A DNA stretch of 64,000 nucleotides. Origin: Proales similis. Lineage: Eukaryota; Rotifera; Eurotatoria; Ploima; Proalidae. The position numbers and the translations under genes are program-made. The notes under the pieces are model-generated. The model was not told the DNA's origin and made no database searches. It saw nothing but the letters and a program-made list of their open reading frames with translations. The first letter of the stretch is position 1. Each line of letters begins with the position of its first letter. Location of the stretch: assembly GCA_019059635.1 (NCBI GenBank), contig JAGVRJ010000006.1, positions 1,550,001 through 1,614,000 on the forward strand, read 5' to 3'. Positions 59,179 to 64,000 of this stretch are shown here, piece after piece.

Positions 59179-60405
59179 TCAAGTTTTTCGGGTTCGCTTT
59201 TTGCCGTTCGTGATCTTGTTCTCTTGCAACGGAAGTGATAGAGTCGCTATTTTGCTTACAACTCTTTTCGAGTTTAAGGTCGAGACCTGGTTCTTAATTG
59301 AGCAGCCGAGTGCTTGGCAAAAGTCGACTAATCGTTGAACAGACATTTTCAAATCAGATTGAAACGAGTCGATTGTGGTTGAGAAATCGTCAATGTGCAA
59401 TGCCAAGATCAGAATGTGACAAGTAAGTTTGTCTTTTAAGCGTCTGGGCATTGACCGGGTGTGCTTGGGTCCCGAAGTGACCGTATAGTTGTCAAGGAGC
59501 CGTTTAGCAAGCGCATCGGACACTTCGGCTGTTTTCAGCGGAGCTTTGGACCTAAACTGCATCGCCTTCATTTTGAACAATATGATCAAGTAGTTCAGAT
59601 AAGCCAACTGTCGACAACGCTCCAATTTGTAATTTTGCCCGATTTTGTTGGATAGATACGCTGAAATGTGCATGCAGATGTAGTTTGCATAGACTCCTTC
59701 TTCTCGCCACTTTTTTATTTGATCGCTCTGAGCAGTGGCAAATCTGGCACCGAGCTCCATAGTGTATCGATCGAACTCCGCCTGACTCAAACCGAGCACA
59801 ACACTCAAATCGTAGACTTCGGCCGGAGTTTTTGCCTCTCGATTCGGCACCGGAATGATTGAAAAGTTCTCGGCCGCTTGTCCTCCTTCCTCTTCATCGT
59901 CGTCCAGTGTTTCCTCGTTGGTCACACTGTTTTTCTTTGATTCGGCCACAGCCGCGCTCACAGCCGTTTCAAGAGTTCCCGAGTCGATTCTGTTCTTCAA
60001 TTTGGTCTGCATTGCCTTGCGCTTTTTAGAACTTCCGAAAGCTGCTGTCAGTTGATCCAGCTTCTCCGAGTAGCTGATTTCATTCGTCTGCTCGTTGGCA
60101 TTTTCTTGCCCTTTGTCCAGGTAGCATTCGGGTTTCATCATGAAAAACGGTGAATCGAAAACCTCAATCTTGTCATGACGATCCAACGCGCCAATCACGT
60201 AAGGCTGGTCGTCCTCCTCCAAGGCTCCATATTTCATATTGTCATCGGATAAATGCAGTCTCACTCGCTTGCTTGGTCCTTTGGAGCTCAAATCTGGCCC
60301 ATTCGAGTTCTTCGTCTGTTTAATAAGTTCATATGAAACTTTCAGGCTCTGATTTGTGATCAAGTCCGCATTTGTGAAATAGAGCAACGGAAAGCTATCG
60401 CTCAT
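59179..60405 (-). CDS. POLR1E: RNA polymerase I subunit RPA49 (POLR1E, PAF53)
   Basis: RPA49 forms the TFIIF-like heterodimer of RNA polymerase I with POLR1G/RPA34 and stimulates initiation and elongation on rDNA. The single exon encodes 408 aa. The N-terminal dimerisation region is followed by a linker with EKLDQLTAAFGSSKKRKAM (family: EKMDSCIEAFGTTKQKRAL). The C-terminal tandem winged-helix region has RRLKDKLTCHILILALHIDD and ATLSLPLQ, both characteristic. The protein starts about 20 residues later than the human one; an unrecognised upstream exon is possible, but the upstream ATG I tested does not splice in frame. Confidence 0.9.
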   Translation of the reverse strand: MSDSFPLLYFTNADLITNQSLKVSYELIKQTKNSNGPDLSSKGPSKRVRLHLSDDNMKYGALEEDDQPYVIGALDRHDKIEVFDSPFFMMKPECYLDKGQENANEQTNEISYSEKLDQLTAAFGSSKKRKAMQTKLKNRIDSGTLETAVSAAVAESKKNSVTNEETLDDDEEEGGQAAENFSIIPVPNREAKTPAEVYDLSVVLGLSQAEFDRYTMELGARFATAQSDQIKKWREEGVYANYICMHISAYLSNKIGQNYKLERCRQLAYLNYLIILFKMKAMQFRSKAPLKTAEVSDALAKRLLDNYTVTSGPKHTRSMPRRLKDKLTCHILILALHIDDFSTTIDSFQSDLKMSVQRLVDFCQALGCSIKNQVSTLNSKRVVSKIATLSLPLQENKITNGKKRTRKT

Positions 60406-60818
60406 CTTCTAAAATCAAATTCAAAATTATCCACTTGCCTCCTCATCGAGTTGTCCTCATCAAACAAATTTCCCATTTGAAGGTGTACCTAAAGGCACGT
60501 GTAGAAAGAGGAGTGCAAATCTCCTGCAACTTAAAAATGCACGTTTTGTTATTTGAAATTTGAATTGGCGCACGCATTGCATTTGAAACTTCCATTTAGC
60601 TTAGCTCGGCTACTTTCAAATCTCAAGTCGGTTGGGTCAAAATTCATAGCGTTTATTCACGAAATGTAGAAAAATAGAAACCAGAACGCTAAATGGCCAT
60701 CCACGCACCCGTTTGTTAGCTTTACTCACACGAGCAGAATTTGAACTCAAAACAAATGTATAAAATATAAAACTGATTGTTGGAATTCTGAAAAGTTGAT
60801 TTGTCTTGAAAGTCGATT
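60406..60818. other. Spacer between POLR1E and ZDHHC16
   Basis: About 410 bp containing the POLR1E 5' side and the ZDHHC16 3' UTR (AAATGTATAAAATATAAAAC is AT-rich near 60750). Nothing coding seen. Confidence 0.45.
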
Positions 60819-62359
60819 TTAGACGGTCAATATCGGCGTTTCATTCAAATAGCTATTCCAGTCGATGCCGTCGCCTTCGGGCTTATGACTGGAGGGCAAG
60901 ATCACTCTGGTGATGAATGTCCTTCGATCGGTCAGGTTAAAATACTGTGAGAATTGCCGCTTTTGAAAACTAGCTACTTGAAATCGCTAAAGCCGAGGAA
61001 CTTTTTCCAGTTCTCTAGGATACCTTTGTCGTAAGGATTTTTCGGGTGCTGCATAAAAGTGAACGCCAATGGGTTTAAGGCCTGATGTCGGCAAGTAGGA
61101 TCGGAGTAATTTACCTGTTTGGTACATGGAAGACAAGGTACGCTCAGGTTGCGTATTTCAATGTTGGTCGCTCCATTCGATATCATGAATGCGTTCATAA
61201 TGACCAATAGCCCTTTAATTTTTCATTTAATTCTGGCAAACATTTAGCAATGGGCGCTGTCAGCTTACAGACAGCGAATTGGGCTGCAAACATAATAAGA
61301 AACTCGACTGTTGTTAGTCGAAAGTAGACTTGGTCAGCTTCGCCTCCTTTGGGAACGCCGAAGATTATCGAGTAAATACGCAGATCCTGGCCCGAAAATT
61401 AGTCAAATAAATTCGGCTAGTCAGTTTGAAAGTTGAAAACCTCGTCAGGAAACAACCGCCTCTGGTAGTAGTGGAATCCAAAGGTGCATAAGTAAAAGCA
61501 GTCAATCACCAGGCTGAGGCAAAACAAAAAGAAATATCGATGATTGTAAAAGCCTATACAGTTGTTGAACCATCTACGAGTCAACGCTAAAAATTTAATT
61601 GAACCAGCTCGCCCGAGATAGAAAGCCAACTCTTACGGACAGTGATGATCCATCTTGAGGATGCATTTGTTGCATATGCTGCAGTGATGGGTCCTAGGTG
61701 GCTTTGGCGCCACACACTTGCGGCACATGGTCACAATATTCTCGATGCCTGTCTTGAGGCCGAACTCGATCAATTCGTTTTCTAAGCCGAATATTCAAAC
61801 TGCTCACTTTGGGAGGCTGGCCCGGATTGGTTGTCACGCCCTTGTAGTAGTGGAACACGGTGTTGGCTGCCATCACGTTATCGAACAGAAAATGCGCGAC
61901 GAACAGCAGAGTACCGTCTTGGTAAATCTCGGGCAGAATGAGAGAGTAGAGAAGATAGATCATGTTGCCGATGAGTATCGAGACCAGTATGACCAGGAAC
62001 TGTTTCAAAGCCGATTAGCCGAGTCGAACGTGGCGCAAATTTAAAAGCCGAAAAATTACCGCGCCCAAGTATCGCATAAATCTGGACATAGACTCCACTA
62101 ATGGAGACAAGCAAGTTTCGATTGAGCTGAGCGAGTCATTCTGCTCATTGTATAGAAAAGTAAAGTAGACAAGTCTCAGTTGTTTACAAGAGAAGCAATC
62201 TAGCGCGCTTTTTGAATGCTTACGACGACTCACCGACGTCTTGCCAAGATTGCATCTTTTAATTGCATTCAAGCACTTGGCAAGCCAGATACGCATCTGC
62301 GATTTAGTTAAACATTTGCGTGAAAAAGTCAAAGCTAGAATGAATGAATGAAGCGACAT
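60819..62359 (-). CDS. ZDHHC16: DHHC palmitoyltransferase ZDHHC16-like
   Basis: A multi-pass protein S-acyltransferase of the endomembrane system. Exons 62060-62359, 61808-61999, 61637-61764, 61441-61573, 61269-61386, 60978-61212 and 60819-60921 join in phase to about 402 aa. The Cys-rich domain is complete: [20 protein letters not shown], then [20 protein letters not shown] with the catalytic DHHC. Two membrane helices precede it and two follow. After the last helix come SNGATNIE (the TTxE-like motif) and [16 protein letters not shown], then [18 protein letters not shown], all matching ZDHHC16. The 43-nt intron at 61765-61807 and the junction at 60922-60977 were set by frame and by gap-free match to the family. 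An in-frame 33-nt segment at 61082-61114 has intron-like ends. Confidence 0.92.
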
Positions 62360-62431
62360 CGCACAGCCGCTGTTTGTCAAATCAGCTCAAGTTGAATTTT
62401 TCGGTTTTTTTTTTTTATTCGAGACCACAGT

Positions 62432-63256
62432 TCAGTCGGTTTTCAGTTCGTCCTCTTTTACGCTGGTGTCGGGCAAACCCTTGAGTCTCACAACACCCGG
62501 CATGTCCTGGTCGTACTTGTAGTCGTATTCGGCCGGGAAATACTCGTCATTGAGTTTGCATAGTTGCTTGCGACGATGAAAGTCCCAGTGCAAATCCTTT
62601 CTGGTCAAGCCAAACGAGCTAGACGGAGTTAGATCGCTGGTCACGTTGACGCCGTTCACTTGACTGTATTTAACGCCATCAGCGGACTCGAGCAGCTCGA
62701 TAGGTCGAATAACCTCCAGCTCGCCGGACTCTAAATTTATGCGCGTGTGGCCCAGATCGGCCTCAGTCGGATATCCGCTTTTGAACGTGATCGGCACAAT
62801 CTTAACCATGTGCTTGCAGAGCCAGAGCTTTTTGTTTATCTCCTGCGTGTTTGGCTTTATGGAGTAGACAACGTTCCACTCCTTGCGGCGATTTATGACA
62901 AAGCCGAGCTCTTTGAGTGCTTCTTTCACCCATTTCGGCTCTCCCTTGACGCCTCTGATTTTCTTGATTAGATGCAGCTCGTTCGGCTGCTTGCTCTCGT
63001 CGATGTTCGGCTCTACTAGTGTGTAGCCGTCGTTTGTCTTTACCTCTTGTTCTTGAATGTACACTTGTTTGGTAAAATTGGGAAAATTTTCTTGTTTCTT
63101 GCGAAGATTGCGATCCTCTGACGACTGGTAATTGTAGGTCTTGGCTAGACGCGCTTCGATGCGCAACGAATCGAGACGCATTGTGTTGGAGCCCACTCCA
63201 CATGAACTTAACAAGTTGGGCAAGCGTGCCAGCCGAACGAGTCCAAGCTGCCTCAT
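62432..63256 (-). CDS. MRPL30: Mitochondrial large-subunit ribosomal protein uL30m
   Basis: uL30m belongs to the mitochondrial large ribosomal subunit. The single exon encodes 274 aa. The N-terminus is basic and Ser/Leu-rich (MRQLGLVRLARLPNLLSS), as for import. The ferredoxin-like L30 core lies at about residues 90-165: LHLIKKIRGVKGEPKWVKEA, LGFVINRRKEWNVVY, IKPNTQEINKKLWLCKHMVK. The long C-terminal extension (about 170-274, with LHWDFHRRKQLCKLNDEYFP) is typical of animal mitochondrial L30. Only 72 bp separate its stop from the ZDHHC16 start on the same strand. Confidence 0.9.
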   Translation of the reverse strand: MRQLGLVRLARLPNLLSSCGVGSNTMRLDSLRIEARLAKTYNYQSSEDRNLRKKQENFPNFTKQVYIQEQEVKTNDGYTLVEPNIDESKQPNELHLIKKIRGVKGEPKWVKEALKELGFVINRRKEWNVVYSIKPNTQEINKKLWLCKHMVKIVPITFKSGYPTEADLGHTRINLESGELEVIRPIELLESADGVKYSQVNGVNVTSDLTPSSSFGLTRKDLHWDFHRRKQLCKLNDEYFPAEYDYKYDQDMPGVVRLKGLPDTSVKEDELKTD

Positions 63257-63493
63257 CTAGTTTTCAATTGTTCAACTTAATCACGTCTATTGGAAATTCA
63301 AGCGACTCGCGACCGTTCAATTGGTCGGATTTAGAGACTTTAAGCACTCGAGTAAAGACATAAGCGCATGTTGCGTAAAAATTCAACAATTAAAGCCATT
63401 TCGATTCGGCCAGTCAGCATATTCGATTTCGTTCAAGAAATGAGACGCCAGAGCAAGAGCAAATCGCCTTGTGCGTTTGGTTTCGTCTTGACT

Positions 63494-64000
63494 TCATTCT
63501 TGTTCAATTTGGGCGGCTGAAGATGAAGATGTGCCGGCCGATAAGAGAACAGAACGTGGCATGGGCACTTGGCTCGACCTCGGGCTTGTTTTTTTCTCTT
63601 CATCCGGCTTTTCTTTCCTCAGCTCGAACTCTTCCATCTCCTCGTCTTCGATTTCACTGTCCGCACTTGTTCTCGACGCTTGACTCTGTTCTAAATTCTT
63701 TTCTACTTTCTCCCTGAGTTCTTTTTGCTGATTCAAACAGACCAGACTAAGATTGAATTCAGAATAGCAGTCGAGCGGCGCTTTACCTCTTGCTCGAGTT
63801 TGAGAACTTTCTGCCTTTCCAGTTCGGCTTCATCCTGTTCGTATTTGTCCAAAGTGGCTTGATTCTGCTTACTCCGCTTCTCGGCCTCTTCGTGCTCTAT
63901 GATGGTGCTCACTCGATTGAACAGCTCTTCCAGAAGACGCATCGATTCAAGTTTGCGTTGAGCGATCAGGATTTTCCTCTCCTCCATTGAGATTTTCATG
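63494..64000 (-). CDS. Coiled-coil/acidic protein, partial (unrecognised)
   Basis: Two exons, 63787-63999 or beyond the window and 63494-63729, join through a 57-nt GT-AG intron in phase 0. The visible part is a highly charged helix (ESMRLLEELFNRVSTIIEHE, then Lys/Glu/Gln-rich coiled coil) followed by an acidic segment (SEIEDEEMEEFELRKEK) and a Ser-rich end. The ATG at 63999 may be internal, since the gene may start outside the window. No family recognised. The spacer 63257-63493 to uL30m is non-coding. Confidence 0.6.

Noticed and set aside
60420-60485. Upstream ATG (MGNLFDEDN) before POLR1E with a GC-like donor
   Set aside because: The implied intron would be about 32 nt and the frame does not join to the POLR1E start.

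Overview
The window is nuclear DNA from a compact-genome animal. Almost every gene is a recognisable metazoan gene. Most are split by short introns, about 37 to 75 nt, with GT-AG ends and a few GC-AG ends. Genes lie a few hundred bases apart on both strands, and there is no operon-like clustering. A small protostome is my best guess, but the sequence alone does not identify the lineage. Exon joins were worked out by hand from reading frame, splice consensus and remembered family sequences; where I say phases agree, exon lengths and codon phases were checked.

Layout. 1-2720 (minus): the 3'-truncated mitoribosomal mL45 and the ribosome-biogenesis factor MAK16. 3025-11677 (plus): ANKRD45-like, a whirlin-like HHD/PDZ scaffold, and RELCH. 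13176-15070 (minus): the CNOT6/CCR4 deadenylase. 16048-23725 (plus): UBA3, MITD1, TMEM104 and AIP1/WDR1. 24928-28616 (plus): a large secreted protein with two GPR158-like Cache-EGF modules and a GPI-like tail. 28778-29706 (minus): two small single-pass membrane proteins. 30534-31526 (plus): RYBP. 31793-32888 (minus): NUBP2. 33298-34793 (plus): a lipase-family protein without its catalytic serine. 36748-50364 (plus): a 13.6 kb EPLIN-like LIM gene with three alternative first exons and two alternative last exons. 51030-53060 (plus): an intronless secreted protein made of eight Cys-rich repeats. 53159-58711 (minus): two tandem SGLT-type SLC5A transporters that share a near-identical conversion tract. 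59179-64000 (minus): POLR1E, ZDHHC16, uL30m and a partial coiled-coil gene.

Most genes are housekeeping: mitoribosome, ribosome biogenesis and Pol I, mRNA deadenylation, neddylation, cytosolic Fe-S assembly, membrane traffic and actin turnover. They do not form one pathway. The most unusual content is in the secreted and membrane proteins (Cache-EGF tandem, eight-repeat protein, pseudo-lipase), the LIM gene's exon choice, and the SGLT pair's conversion and intron turnover. I saw no transposon, CRISPR, rRNA or convincing tRNA.
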